Positions 32,405 through 40,039 of a DNA stretch of 64,000 nucleotides are shown piece after piece. Origin of the DNA: DAIQNV01 sp038748775 (GTDB lineage: Bacteria > Planctomycetota > Phycisphaerae > Phycisphaerales > UBA1924); contig JBCDIT010000004.1 in the NCBI GenBank assembly GCA_038748775.1, positions 124,001-188,000 on the forward strand, written 5' to 3'. Under the pieces are notes generated by a model. The model worked only from the letters and a program-made list of their open reading frames with translations, was not told the origin of the DNA and did no database searches. Made by a program: the position numbers and the translations under genes. Position 1 is the first letter of the stretch. Every line of letters starts with the position of its first letter.

Positions 32405-34072
32405 ATGAGCGATGGCACGATGACACGGTTCGCCCCTTCTCCCACCGGCCACCTCCACATCGGCGGGGCTCGGACGGCGCTTTTTTGCTGGGCCGCGGCC
32501 CGGAGGGCGGGGGGGACCTTCCTTCTCCGAATTGAGGACACCGACCGGAAACGGTCGAGCTTCGACGCTGTCCGGGGGATCGTCGAAGACCTCGCCTGGC
32601 TCGGGATCGGCTGGGATGAAGGACCGGAGCTCGGGGTCGATGGTGTTGAACTGGGCGGGGACCCCCGAGGCGTTGGCCCCTTCTTCCAGAGTGATCGGGG
32701 CGATCTTTATGATGCTAAGTTCGCTGAGCTGATCGAGAAGGGGCTGGCGTACCCCGCCTTCGACACGCCCGAAGAACTGGGCGCGATGCGGAAGGCGGCG
32801 GAGGCCGCGAAGCGGAGCTTTGTGTATCGCCAGCCGGAGGGGTACGACCTCGCGGCGGCGCTCGAGCGTGCGAAGACCGAATCTCACGTGCTGCGGTTCA
32901 AGATGCCCGCCGAGCCGGTGACGGTGCACGACGAGGTGCTCGGTGAAGTCACGTTCCCGTACGAGGAGCTCGACGACTTGGTGATCCGCAAGGCCGACGG
33001 GATGCCGACGTACCACTTTGCGGTCGTCGTCGATGACGCGCTGATGGGTGTGACCGACGTCCTGCGTGGACAGGAGCACCTCAACAACACGCCCAAGCAT
33101 GTTGCTCTTCAGAGGGCGCTCGGCCTTCCGGCGCCTCGGTATGCGCACATGCCTCTCATCTTCAATGTCGACGGTACGAAGATGAGCAAGCGCGACAAGG
33201 ACAAGACGGCGAAGAAAGCGGTGAAGGACGCGAAGCTCGAGTCGTCGCCGGCCGAGTCGGTGGATGGCGACGAGTTCACGAAATGGCTCAAGGATAAGAC
33301 GAGGCAATTGACCCGCGAGCAGGTCGGCGATGTTGCGAAGGCGCTCGACGTGGCATTGCCCGAGATCGATGTCGAAGACTTCCGGGCGGCGGGGTACCTG
33401 CCCGAGGTCGTTGTGAACTTCATCGCCCTGCTCGGGTGGAACCCGGGGGGTGACGTCGAGCGGTTCGACGCGGCGTTCCTTGCCGAGAACTTCGGGACCG
33501 ATCGGATCGGGAAGTCGAACTCGAAGTTCGACCGCGAGAAGCTGCTGGCGTTCAACGCGGACACGATCCAGCACCAGATGTCGGATGAAGATTTCGCCGA
33601 CCAGTGGTACGAGTGGGCGAGGCGGTTCGACGAACGCCTGGCCGCGTGGGCGCAGTGCGATCGCAAGCGATGGGCTCTCGCGGCCAAGGCGGCCCGCCCC
33701 CGGACCAAAACACTGTCTGACGCGTCCGGTGCGATCGCGTTCGCCATCGAGCCCGATGACGGCTTTGGCTACGACGAGAAGGCGGTCAAGAAGGGACTCC
33801 TGAAGGGCGAGCCGAACGGGCTCTCGGTTCTGCCTGATATCCGGGCGGTGTTGGAGATGACCGAGCCCTGGGAGCCCGAGGCGATCGAGAAGGCGATCCA
33901 TGGATTCGCGGAGGCCCGTGAGCTTGGCCTGGGCAAGGTTGCGGCGCCGCTGCGCGTCGCTCTGACGGGGACGGCCGTGAGCCCGCCTTTGGGCGAGTCG
34001 CTCGCGCTGCTCACGCGTGAGTCTGTGCTGGCAAGGATCGACCGGTGCATCGATGCCCACACTGAAGCGTGA
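32405..34072 (+). CDS. gltX: glutamyl-tRNA synthetase
   Basis: The class I signature is intact: FAPSPTGHLHIGGARTALF (HIGH-type motif HIGG) near residue 9, and DGTKMSKRDKDKT (KMSKS loop) near residue 255. The intervening region holds LRIEDTDRKRSSF and VDDALMGVTDVLRGQEHLNN, diagnostic for GluRS. The C-terminal half is the anticodon-binding helical domain. It charges tRNA-Glu with glutamate. The 555-residue length is slightly longer than average because of an insertion after the KMSKS region (KTAKKAVKDAKLESSPAE). A separate GlnRS gene lies at 37592. Confidence 0.95.
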   Translation: MSDGTMTRFAPSPTGHLHIGGARTALFCWAAARRAGGTFLLRIEDTDRKRSSFDAVRGIVEDLAWLGIGWDEGPELGVDGVELGGDPRGVGPFFQSDRGDLYDAKFAELIEKGLAYPAFDTPEELGAMRKAAEAAKRSFVYRQPEGYDLAAALERAKTESHVLRFKMPAEPVTVHDEVLGEVTFPYEELDDLVIRKADGMPTYHFAVVVDDALMGVTDVLRGQEHLNNTPKHVALQRALGLPAPRYAHMPLIFNVDGTKMSKRDKDKTAKKAVKDAKLESSPAESVDGDEFTKWLKDKTRQLTREQVGDVAKALDVALPEIDVEDFRAAGYLPEVVVNFIALLGWNPGGDVERFDAAFLAENFGTDRIGKSNSKFDREKLLAFNADTIQHQMSDEDFADQWYEWARRFDERLAAWAQCDRKRWALAAKAARPRTKTLSDASGAIAFAIEPDDGFGYDEKAVKKGLLKGEPNGLSVLPDIRAVLEMTEPWEPEAIEKAIHGFAEARELGLGKVAAPLRVALTGTAVSPPLGESLALLTRESVLARIDRCIDAHTEA

Positions 34073-34152
34073 TTTCGCCGTGACGTCGGAATACCGGGGC
34101 GGCGCCTAACGTTCGACGGTCGTGCGACCGTTGAACAATGGAGGTTCCGCCG

Positions 34153-35283
34153 ATGTCCGCGCCTGCCAATCCGCTTCTCTCGCCCGTTTCCATGGGCGAC
34201 TTCCGCGCTCCGAACCGTGTCTTTATGGCCCCGCTCACCCGGAGCCGCAGCAAGCAGCCTGGTGATATTCCTTGGGAGATGAACGCAGAGTACTACGCCC
34301 AGCGTGCTCCGTCGGGCCTCATCATCGCGGAGGCGACGCAGGTGAGCCCGCAGGGCAAGGGCTACGCGTACACGCCCGGGATTCATTCTGAAGAGCAGGT
34401 CGCAGGCTGGCGGCTGGTCACCGACGCGGTGCACGCGGCGGGCGGTCGGATCGCGCTGCAACTCTGGCATGTCGGGCGGATCAGTCACGTTGACTTGCAG
34501 CCCGACGGACAGCGCCCGGTTGCGCCGACGTCGGCGAGGGCCAAGAGCAAGACGTACACGAGTCACGAGTCGGGCATGCTCGATGTCTCGGAGCCGCGAG
34601 CGCTCGAGACTTCTGAAGTCCCGGGCATCGTCGAGCAGTTCAGGCACGGCGCCGAGATGGCCAAGGCGGCGGGGTTCGATGGCGTCGAGATCCACGGCGC
34701 GAACGGGTACCTGCTCGATCAGTTCACCCGTGACGGCGTGAACACCCGTGACGACGAGTGGGGCGGTTCGGTCGACAACCGGACGCGGCTCGGGGTCGAG
34801 GTTGCCGAAGCGGTCGTGGGCGTGTGGGGCGAGGGGCGCGTCGGCTACCGCGTGAGCCCATACAACACGTTCAACGACCTTGAGGACTCGGATCCGAGAA
34901 CGACCTTTGTGAGGCTCTCCGAACGGCTGGGTGGTCTCGGGCTGGCGTTCCTGCATGTCGTTGAGCGTCCGATCGACGGGTCCGAGCCCACGCCAGAAGC
35001 GGCGGCTGGGCTTGTTGAGATTCGCGATGCGTTCAAGGGCTCCGGCGGCTCTGGATACGTGGCCAACTGTGGCTACACGCCGGAGAGCGGCGCCGAGGCG
35101 ATCGCGAGCGGGCACGCCGATGCGATCGCGTACGGGAAGCTCTTTATCTCCAACCCCGACCTGCCCGAGCGTCTCCGTCGGGGTGGCCCGTTTGCGGAAT
35201 GGAACCGCGATACGTTCTACGGCGGCACGCACGAGGGCTACACCGATCAGCCGGCGCTGAGCGAGCCGGTCTGGAACCCCTGA
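34153..35283 (+). CDS. old yellow enzyme family NADH:flavin oxidoreductase
   Basis: This OYE-type (beta/alpha)8 barrel shows FMAPLTRSRS (FMN contacts), EATQVSPQGKGY, QLWHVGRISHVDLQ with the substrate-binding His, FDGVEIHGANGYLLDQFTRD, NTRDDEWGGSVDNRTR and IAYGKLFISNPDLPERLRRG. Members reduce activated alkenes such as enones or nitro esters with NAD(P)H and FMN. The chosen ATG at 34153 has TGGAGG eight bases upstream; an ATG five codons earlier overlaps that site. It is convergent with the next gene; the two stops are adjacent (34-36 kb). Confidence 0.92.
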   Translation: MSAPANPLLSPVSMGDFRAPNRVFMAPLTRSRSKQPGDIPWEMNAEYYAQRAPSGLIIAEATQVSPQGKGYAYTPGIHSEEQVAGWRLVTDAVHAAGGRIALQLWHVGRISHVDLQPDGQRPVAPTSARAKSKTYTSHESGMLDVSEPRALETSEVPGIVEQFRHGAEMAKAAGFDGVEIHGANGYLLDQFTRDGVNTRDDEWGGSVDNRTRLGVEVAEAVVGVWGEGRVGYRVSPYNTFNDLEDSDPRTTFVRLSERLGGLGLAFLHVVERPIDGSEPTPEAAAGLVEIRDAFKGSGGSGYVANCGYTPESGAEAIASGHADAIAYGKLFISNPDLPERLRRGGPFAEWNRDTFYGGTHEGYTDQPALSEPVWNP

Positions 35284-35284
35284 C

Positions 35285-36427
35285 TCAAGAGATCGACGCG
35301 AGGGCCGAGCGGAAGGCCGAGATGGTTTGTTCGCCGGCCGCGTTGAGGTGAGGGCTGAGCCGGAGCTTGCCGTCGCGGGCGCTGACTTTGACGCCGTGGT
35401 CGTGCAGCGCGACGGCGGCTTGTCTCGCGTCGATGGTTGGATGCTCGAGCCCGATGATGTGTGGGCTGGCGTGCTCGCCGGCGGTGCCCGTCCAATCGAA
35501 CGCGGCGGCGACATCGGCGAGCCCCCTTGTGATGTCTCCGAGGGACTCTGCGAGGCCGGCTCGTGACCAGGCGGTGGTCGTCGCGAGAGCGGCTTTCATC
35601 ATCGGAAGAAGTATGTAGTTGGTGTACTCGCCTGCGTCGAAGCGGAGAGCACCGGGCTGGTATTCGTCGGTGTAGACCGCGATCTTGTCGAATCGGTTGC
35701 TGCCGACTCGGGTGATCCAGTTCGGATCGATCGGTTCACCGGTGTGGTGGCGCTCGGCGGCGAAGAGGAACCCGCAGCCATAGGGGCCCAAGATCCACTT
35801 GTACCCGGCGGCGACGGCGAAGTCAGCGTCGATGGCGCCGAGGTCGGTGGGAAGCACGCCGACGGATTGGGTGAGATCGAGCACGAGGGCCGCTCCGACC
35901 TCGCGGCAACGGGCCCCGATCCGGTGCAGGTCGAGCCGAGCGCCGTCGGCCCAGTGCACGTTGGGCACGGCGACAATCGCGGTCCGCGTCTCGACGTGCT
36001 CGAGGGTTGCCGAGGTCCAGTCCGAATCGGAAGGCGTTGGGACCGTCACGACATCGGCGACCACGGCGTCGGCCTTGCGCCGCCAAGGGTAGTGGTTCGA
36101 TGGGAACTGGCGGTCGAGGCAGACGACCGACTGGCCGTGCTCGAGGGGCAGGTTCCGCGCCGCGGTTTCCATTCCGTAGCTGACCGAAGGTACGAACGCC
36201 ATCTCGTGCGGCCGCGCGCCGAAGAGCTCCGCGGCCATCGGGCGGATGGCGTTCGCGTCGTCGAACCACGTTTCCTGATCGAGCTCCCAAGGGCGTGCGC
36301 AGCGCTCGAGCGCCCGTTGCCCCGCCTCGTGGACGGTGCGAAGCCTTGGACCGATGCTCGCGCCGTTGAGGTAGACGTGGCCCGCCTCGATAACAAAGGC
36401 ATCGGCCCCTTCGCTGAGTGGTGTCAT
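35285..36427 (-). CDS. class V PLP-dependent aminotransferase-fold enzyme
   Basis: A 380-residue protein with class V features: EAGHVYLNGASIGPRLRTVH at the start, VPNVHWADGARLDLHRIG, VLDLTQSVGVLPTDLGAIDA and the PLP lysine in AVAAGYKWILGPYGCGFL. The pattern resembles kynureninase-like and selenocysteine-lyase-like members, but no signature fixes the reaction. The ATG at 36425-36427 overlaps the ogt stop (ATGA), so the two are translated together. It is a different subgroup from the isopenicillin-N-epimerase-like protein at 26876. Confidence 0.83.
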   Translation of the reverse strand: MTPLSEGADAFVIEAGHVYLNGASIGPRLRTVHEAGQRALERCARPWELDQETWFDDANAIRPMAAELFGARPHEMAFVPSVSYGMETAARNLPLEHGQSVVCLDRQFPSNHYPWRRKADAVVADVVTVPTPSDSDWTSATLEHVETRTAIVAVPNVHWADGARLDLHRIGARCREVGAALVLDLTQSVGVLPTDLGAIDADFAVAAGYKWILGPYGCGFLFAAERHHTGEPIDPNWITRVGSNRFDKIAVYTDEYQPGALRFDAGEYTNYILLPMMKAALATTTAWSRAGLAESLGDITRGLADVAAAFDWTGTAGEHASPHIIGLEHPTIDARQAAVALHDHGVKVSARDGKLRLSPHLNAAGEQTISAFRSALASIS

Positions 36428-36936
36428 CCTGAAACCTCCGCGAACAGCGCCGGCGTGGCAAACCCTTCGACGCCTTCGTGCGCAAGCAGCCACCGCTTGC
36501 GGTCCATCCCGCCACCGTACCCGGTCAGCGAGCCGTCCGAGCCGATCACCCTGTGGCACGGCACGATGATGGAGACGGGGTTGCGCCCGTTGGCAAGGCC
36601 CACCGCTCGGACCGCGTCGGGATTGCCGATCGCGCGGGCGATGTCGGCGTAGCTGCGGGTCTGGCCGAATGGGATATCGAGCAGCGCGGTCCACACGGAG
36701 CGTTGGAAGTCGGTGCCTTGCAGATCGAGCCGGACGTCGAACACGCGGCGTGTACCGGCGAAGTACCCGCTGAGTTGCTCAAGCGTCGAAGCAATCGGCG
36801 AGGGGCACGCTTCGTTTCCCGGTGCATCGTCATCGACGAAGCTGATCTCGCGGAGTCCCCGAGGCGTTGCGGACAAGCGGAGTGCGCCAACGCCTGGGAA
36901 CTTCGCACGTGCGGTGACGAGGTCGGTGTCGGACAA
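36424..36936 (-). CDS. ogt: methylated-DNA--protein-cysteine methyltransferase
   Basis: The 170-residue protein has the active-site motif IIVPCHRVIG (Cys127), the helix-turn-helix segment with RSYADIARAIGNPDAVRAVG and the N-terminal SVWTALLDIPFGQT. It removes methyl groups from O6-methylguanine in a single-use reaction, transferring them to Cys127. The gene is co-transcribed with the aminotransferase-like gene and is divergent from the tRNA-Ser array, with about 200 bases between. Confidence 0.95.
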   Translation of the reverse strand: MSDTDLVTARAKFPGVGALRLSATPRGLREISFVDDDAPGNEACPSPIASTLEQLSGYFAGTRRVFDVRLDLQGTDFQRSVWTALLDIPFGQTRSYADIARAIGNPDAVRAVGLANGRNPVSIIVPCHRVIGSDGSLTGYGGGMDRKRWLLAHEGVEGFATPALFAEVSG

Positions 36937-36951
36937 TTTGGGTCTCCGCTC

Positions 36952-36980
36952 TTGATTCAGATCTCTCAGCGAACGATACT
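36952..36980 (+). promoter_or_regulatory. candidate promoter for the tRNA-Ser array
   Basis: TTGATT (36952-36957) and GATACT (36975-36980) are separated by exactly 17 bases and each match the consensus at four of six positions. The first tRNA starts 157 bases downstream, leaving room for a leader. No terminator or start codon of another gene intervenes. The rest of the gap to 37136 shows nothing I recognise. Confidence 0.5.
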
Positions 36981-37136
36981 CTTCGCTTATGACACAGCAG
37001 CAAAGTTCATCGAGTCCGTCTTCGTCCTTGGAAGGGCCCGCTCGGTAGCTGCGTGTTCGTTACTCGCATGAAGTGTACCGGTCGGTCCCTCGGGGTCGGC
37101 CGGTTGTCGTTTTGGCCCTGGCCGCCTCGATCATCT

Positions 37137-37221
37137 GGAAGGTGAAGCGGCGGTCGGCGCCGCCCCCGCCTCGAAAGCGGGTGGAGCCGTACGGCTTGGG
37201 GATCGTGCCCCCCGCCTTCCT
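37137..37221 (+). tRNA. tRNA-Ser(CGA), 8/4 fold
   Basis: Acceptor GGAAGGTG (37137-37144) pairs with CGCCTTCC (37213-37220) over eight base pairs, including one T-G wobble. D arm GCGGC-GGTCGGC-GCCGC; anticodon arm CCCGC-CTCGAAA-GCGGG with CGA at 37172-37174; variable arm with the AGCCGT-ACGGCT palindrome; T stem GGGG/CCCC with loop ATCGTGC. Reading it as the usual 7/5 gives a T-C mismatch in the T stem. The long variable arm is the identity mark for seryl-tRNA synthetase. The discriminator is T37221, unlike the G of the other three. CCA is not encoded. It would decode UCG. Confidence 0.85.
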
Positions 37222-37226
37222 CATCC

Positions 37227-37315
37227 GGAGCGTGAAGCGGGCGTGGGCCCGTCCCCGCTTGGAAGGCGGGAGGAGTCGCCGCGCGCGGCTTGGGGATCGT
37301 GTCCTCCGCGCTCCG
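37227..37315 (+). tRNA. tRNA-Ser(GGA), 8/4 fold
   Basis: Acceptor GGAGCGTG (37227-37234) pairs with CGCGCTCC (37307-37314) over eight base pairs; the discriminator is G37315. The D arm has a six-bp stem with a four-base loop (GCGGGC-GTGG-GCCCGT), the shape seen in selenocysteine tRNA. Anticodon arm CCCGC-TTGGAAG-GCGGG carries GGA (37261-37263), reading UCC and UCU. A long variable arm contains the palindrome GCCGCGCGCGGC. T stem GGGG/CCTC with loop ATCGTGT. It begins five bases after the previous tRNA. Confidence 0.88.
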
Positions 37316-37318
37316 TTT

Positions 37319-37403
37319 GGATGGTGATGCCGGGAGGTCCGGTCACCGCCTGCTAAGCGGTCGGCGTTCATCAGAGCGTGTGGTTCGAGTCCACCGCCAT
37401 CCG
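37319..37403 (+). tRNA. tRNA-Ser(GCT), 8/4 fold
   Basis: Acceptor GGATGGTG (37319-37326) pairs with CGCCATCC (37395-37402); the discriminator is G37403. D arm GCCGG-GAGGT-CCGGT; anticodon arm ACCGC-CTGCTAA-GCGGT with GCT at 37352-37354 (reads AGC/AGU); variable arm CGTTC-ATCA-GAGCG; T stem GTGG/CCAC with the canonical loop TTCGAGT. The eighth acceptor pair is G-C and a fifth T-stem pair would be a T-C mismatch, supporting 8/4. Spacing to the previous tRNA is three bases. Confidence 0.92.
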
Positions 37404-37408
37404 CGTTC

Positions 37409-37493
37409 GGAGTGTGAAGCGACGGTCGGTGTCGCCCGCGGCTTGAACCCGCGTGGAGCCTTCGGGCTTGGGGATCGTTCCCTCCGCACTCCG
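37409..37493 (+). tRNA. tRNA-Ser(TGA), 8/4 fold
   Basis: Acceptor GGAGTGTG (37409-37416) pairs with CGCACTCC (37485-37492); the discriminator is G37493. D arm GCGAC-GGTCGGT-GTCGC; anticodon arm CGCGG-CTTGAAC-CCGCG with TGA at 37444-37446 (reads UCA); variable arm AGCC-TTCG-GGCT; T stem GGGG/CCTC with loop ATCGTTC. The glnS start lies 15 to 99 bases downstream on the same strand, so the array and glnS may share a transcript. Confidence 0.9.
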
Positions 37494-37591
37494 CTTGCGA
37501 ATCGAAGATGGACGTCGAGTCTGAAGTCGACCCAGGTGAATGCGGATACGCTCGCCCGACACGCTCCTCCGACGCCCCCGAGAGCCAGCCA

Positions 37592-39442
37592 ATGACCGAT
37601 CCGATCGAGCCTGATGCCAACTACGACACTCCGTCCGACGCAACGCCCGAGGCGCCGAGCCGTCACTTCATCCAGCAGATGATCGACGAGCACGTCGAGC
37701 AGGGCCGTTGGGGCGAGCCGGGCGATCGCTCGGTCGTACGCACACGCTTCCCGCCCGAGCCCAACGGGTATCTGCACATCGGGCACGGCAAGAGCCTGTG
37801 TCTGAACTTCGGGCTTGCCGAGGAGTACGGCGGCTCGTGCGTGCTCCGCTTCGACGACACCAACCCCGAGAAGGAAGAAGCGGAGTACGTCCGCGCGATT
37901 ATCGAGGACATCCGCTGGCTTGGGTTCCGCTGGCCCGGGTACTCCGAGGATGATCCGCTCGCGGGGGTGAAGTTCGCGAGCGACTACTTCGAGCAGATGC
38001 ACGACTGGGCGGTCGAGCTGATTCAGAAGGGCCTCGCCTACGTCGACGAGTCGACGGCGGACGAGATCCGCTCGATGCGTGGAACGCTCAAGGAGCCGGG
38101 CAAGCCCAGCCCGTTCCGCGACCGGCCGGCCGCCGAATCGCTCGCCCGGTTTAACGACATGGTCGAAGGACGCGTCGAAGACGGCGGCGCCGTCCTCCGC
38201 GCCAAGATCGACATGGCCAGCCCCAACATGAACCTGCGTGATCCGGTCATGTACCGTGTGGTGAACGCGCCGCACCACCGGACCGGTGATCGCTGGCACG
38301 TGTACCCGATGTACGACTGGGCCCACGGCCTTGAGGATTCGATCGAGGGCGTCACCAACAGCCTGTGCACGCTCGAGTTCGAGGCCCACCGCCCTTTGTA
38401 CGACTGGTTCATCGATGCGGTGAACCAAGGGCGCGACGACGCTGGCAAGATCCACCACGCCCAGCAGACCGAGTTTGCGAGGATGAGCCTCTCGACTGTC
38501 GTGATGTCGAAGAGATATATGAAGCAGGTCGTCGATGAGGGGATCGTGACCGGCTGGGACGACCCACGCATGGCCACGCTCTCGGGCCACAGGCGCCGGG
38601 GTGTCACCCCCGAGGCTATCCGGGCGCTCGCGAACGAAGTCGGTGTGACCAAGTTCAACAGCATGCACGACTATGGATTGCTCGAGAACGCGGTTCGCGA
38701 AGACCTCAACAAGCGTGCTCCTCGGCGCATGTGCGTGCTCGACCCGATCAAGGTCACGATCACCAACTGGGGTGATCAAGGCGACGAGCAACGCATCGAA
38801 GACATGACGGCCCTGAACAACCCCGAGGACGAGGGCGCCGGAACCCGGATCGTCCCGTTCGGCAAGACGCTCTACATCGAACGAACCGACTTCATGGAGG
38901 ACGCACCGAAGAAGTTCTTCCGCCTCAAGCCCGGGGGTGAGGTCCGGCTCCGTTACGGGTACTGGATCACGTGCAACGAAGTCGTGAAGAACGACGACGG
39001 TGATGTCGTTGAACTCAAGTGCACCTACGACCCGCAGACGCGAGGGGGCGACGCGCCGCCGCCGGATGCCGAGGGCAAGGTCAGGAAGGTGAAGGGTACG
39101 ATTCACTGGGTCGAGGCGAACACGTCGAACGAGGTGACCGTCCGGGCCTTCGACCGGCTCTATGCCGCCGATCGTCCCGGAAAGAAACGCGACCATCTTG
39201 AGGATCTCAACCCCGAGTCACTCCGTTTGATCGAAGGGGCACGCCTCGAGCCCAACTGGGCGACGACCATCGAGGAAAGGGCCTCGGGGACGGGCGCATT
39301 CGCCGACGGCATCGAGCGCTTCCAGTTCGAACGGACGGGGTACTTCTGCGTCGACGCGGCGGAGACCGCAAACGCCGGACGACCGGTCTTCAATCGGACG
39401 GTGACCCTGAAGGACTCGTGGGCGAAGCAGGCCAAGAAGTAA
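37592..39442 (+). CDS. glnS: glutaminyl-tRNA synthetase
   Basis: The class I motif FPPEPNGYLHIGHGKSLCL contains HIGH at residues 62-65, followed by RFDDTNPEKEEAEYVRAI. The KMSKS equivalent is VVMSKRYMKQ. The C-terminal beta-barrel anticodon-binding region includes FYRLKPGGEVRLRYGY-like and LYIERTDFMEDAPKKFFR segments. It attaches glutamine directly to tRNA-Gln, so this organism does not need the transamidation route for Gln. The start at 37592 gives 616 residues and the family-typical N-terminus; an ATG at 37508, right behind the last tRNA, is an alternative. Confidence 0.95.
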   Translation: MTDPIEPDANYDTPSDATPEAPSRHFIQQMIDEHVEQGRWGEPGDRSVVRTRFPPEPNGYLHIGHGKSLCLNFGLAEEYGGSCVLRFDDTNPEKEEAEYVRAIIEDIRWLGFRWPGYSEDDPLAGVKFASDYFEQMHDWAVELIQKGLAYVDESTADEIRSMRGTLKEPGKPSPFRDRPAAESLARFNDMVEGRVEDGGAVLRAKIDMASPNMNLRDPVMYRVVNAPHHRTGDRWHVYPMYDWAHGLEDSIEGVTNSLCTLEFEAHRPLYDWFIDAVNQGRDDAGKIHHAQQTEFARMSLSTVVMSKRYMKQVVDEGIVTGWDDPRMATLSGHRRRGVTPEAIRALANEVGVTKFNSMHDYGLLENAVREDLNKRAPRRMCVLDPIKVTITNWGDQGDEQRIEDMTALNNPEDEGAGTRIVPFGKTLYIERTDFMEDAPKKFFRLKPGGEVRLRYGYWITCNEVVKNDDGDVVELKCTYDPQTRGGDAPPPDAEGKVRKVKGTIHWVEANTSNEVTVRAFDRLYAADRPGKKRDHLEDLNPESLRLIEGARLEPNWATTIEERASGTGAFADGIERFQFERTGYFCVDAAETANAGRPVFNRTVTLKDSWAKQAKK

Positions 39443-39463
39443 CCGTGGACAAAACGACAGCAC

Positions 39464-39510
39464 GGCTTGCAGGGCAAGCCGCGCCGGGTGGAGTCAATCC
39501 AGCAATCGAG
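39464..39510. repeat. hairpin plus degenerate piece of the interspersed repeat
   Basis: GGCTTGC-AGG-GCAAGCC (39464-39480) is a perfect seven-bp hairpin 22 bases after the glnS stop, not followed by a T-tract. The next bases, GCGCCGGGTGGAGTCAATCC, resemble GCGCCGGAGTCAATCCGGCG of the repeat copies at 6249 and 30059. It probably is a decayed fourth copy. Confidence 0.5.
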
Positions 39511-39529
39511 GTGTCGTCAGTCCGTTGAT

Positions 39530-40039
39530 CTACGGCTGCGCCGCTTCGGCGGCCTCGACGAGCACTTCGATCGGCGGAAGCGGGTTGTGCTGTTTCACGA
39601 CCCTGCCGCACACGGGGCACTTGGTCGGTCCTGGCAGTCCTTTATATTCATCGAGCAAAACGTAGTGGGGTTCGAGGGACGCCCCGCCTTCAACGGTCCA
39701 GAAGCACTCTTCGGCGGGCCAAAGTGTGTTTTCACCGGTATCCGGGTTCTTGAACGGGACGCTGTCGCCTTCGCTGATCCGGTAGCTCTCGAAGACTTCG
39801 CCGGTATTCACGTCGATAAGAACACGCTCGCGGCTTGAGGCTTCCATCTTGTTGGTGCTTCCGGAGAAGCTCCAGACGGTCCATCCTGCGATGCCGAGGG
39901 CAGCGAGGATGATGAGCGCCTGAGCCCACCCTGGGACCTCGACGCCGCCTCCCCCGCCAGAAGCCTCCTTCTTCGCCTTCTTACCGGTGTCGGCGATGTC
40001 GATGTCACTGAGGAGGCTGCCCGCGTTGTTAGAAGACAT
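39530..40039 (-). CDS. membrane-anchored protein with C-terminal zinc-ribbon-like motif
   Basis: The 169-residue protein has a Ser/Asp- and Lys-rich N-terminus, a Gly5 linker, one transmembrane helix (ALIILAALGIAGWTVWSF) and an extracytoplasmic part ending in KCPVCGRVVKQHNPLPPIEV, a CxxC pair typical of half a zinc ribbon. No family is recognised. Its start codon overlaps the last codons of the upstream pseudopilin gene by eleven bases (ATGTCTTCTAA), so the two are tightly coupled. The pair may cooperate in surface assembly, which is inference. Confidence 0.75.
   Translation of the reverse strand: MSSNNAGSLLSDIDIADTGKKAKKEASGGGGGVEVPGWAQALIILAALGIAGWTVWSFSGSTNKMEASSRERVLIDVNTGEVFESYRISEGDSVPFKNPDTGENTLWPAEECFWTVEGGASLEPHYVLLDEYKGLPGPTKCPVCGRVVKQHNPLPPIEVLVEAAEAAQP

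Noticed and set aside
37137..37493. Reading the four tRNAs as selenocysteine tRNAs, because of long D stems and extended acceptor stems
   Set aside because: None has the TCA anticodon; the anticodons are the four serine ones. The acceptor/T split is 8/4, not the 8/5 of tRNA-Sec, and no selenocysteine synthesis genes are visible.
37137..37493. Standard 7/5 folds for the tRNA-Ser genes
   Set aside because: In all four the fifth T-stem pair would be T-C while an eighth acceptor pair G-C forms, and position 8 would be G instead of the near-universal T.
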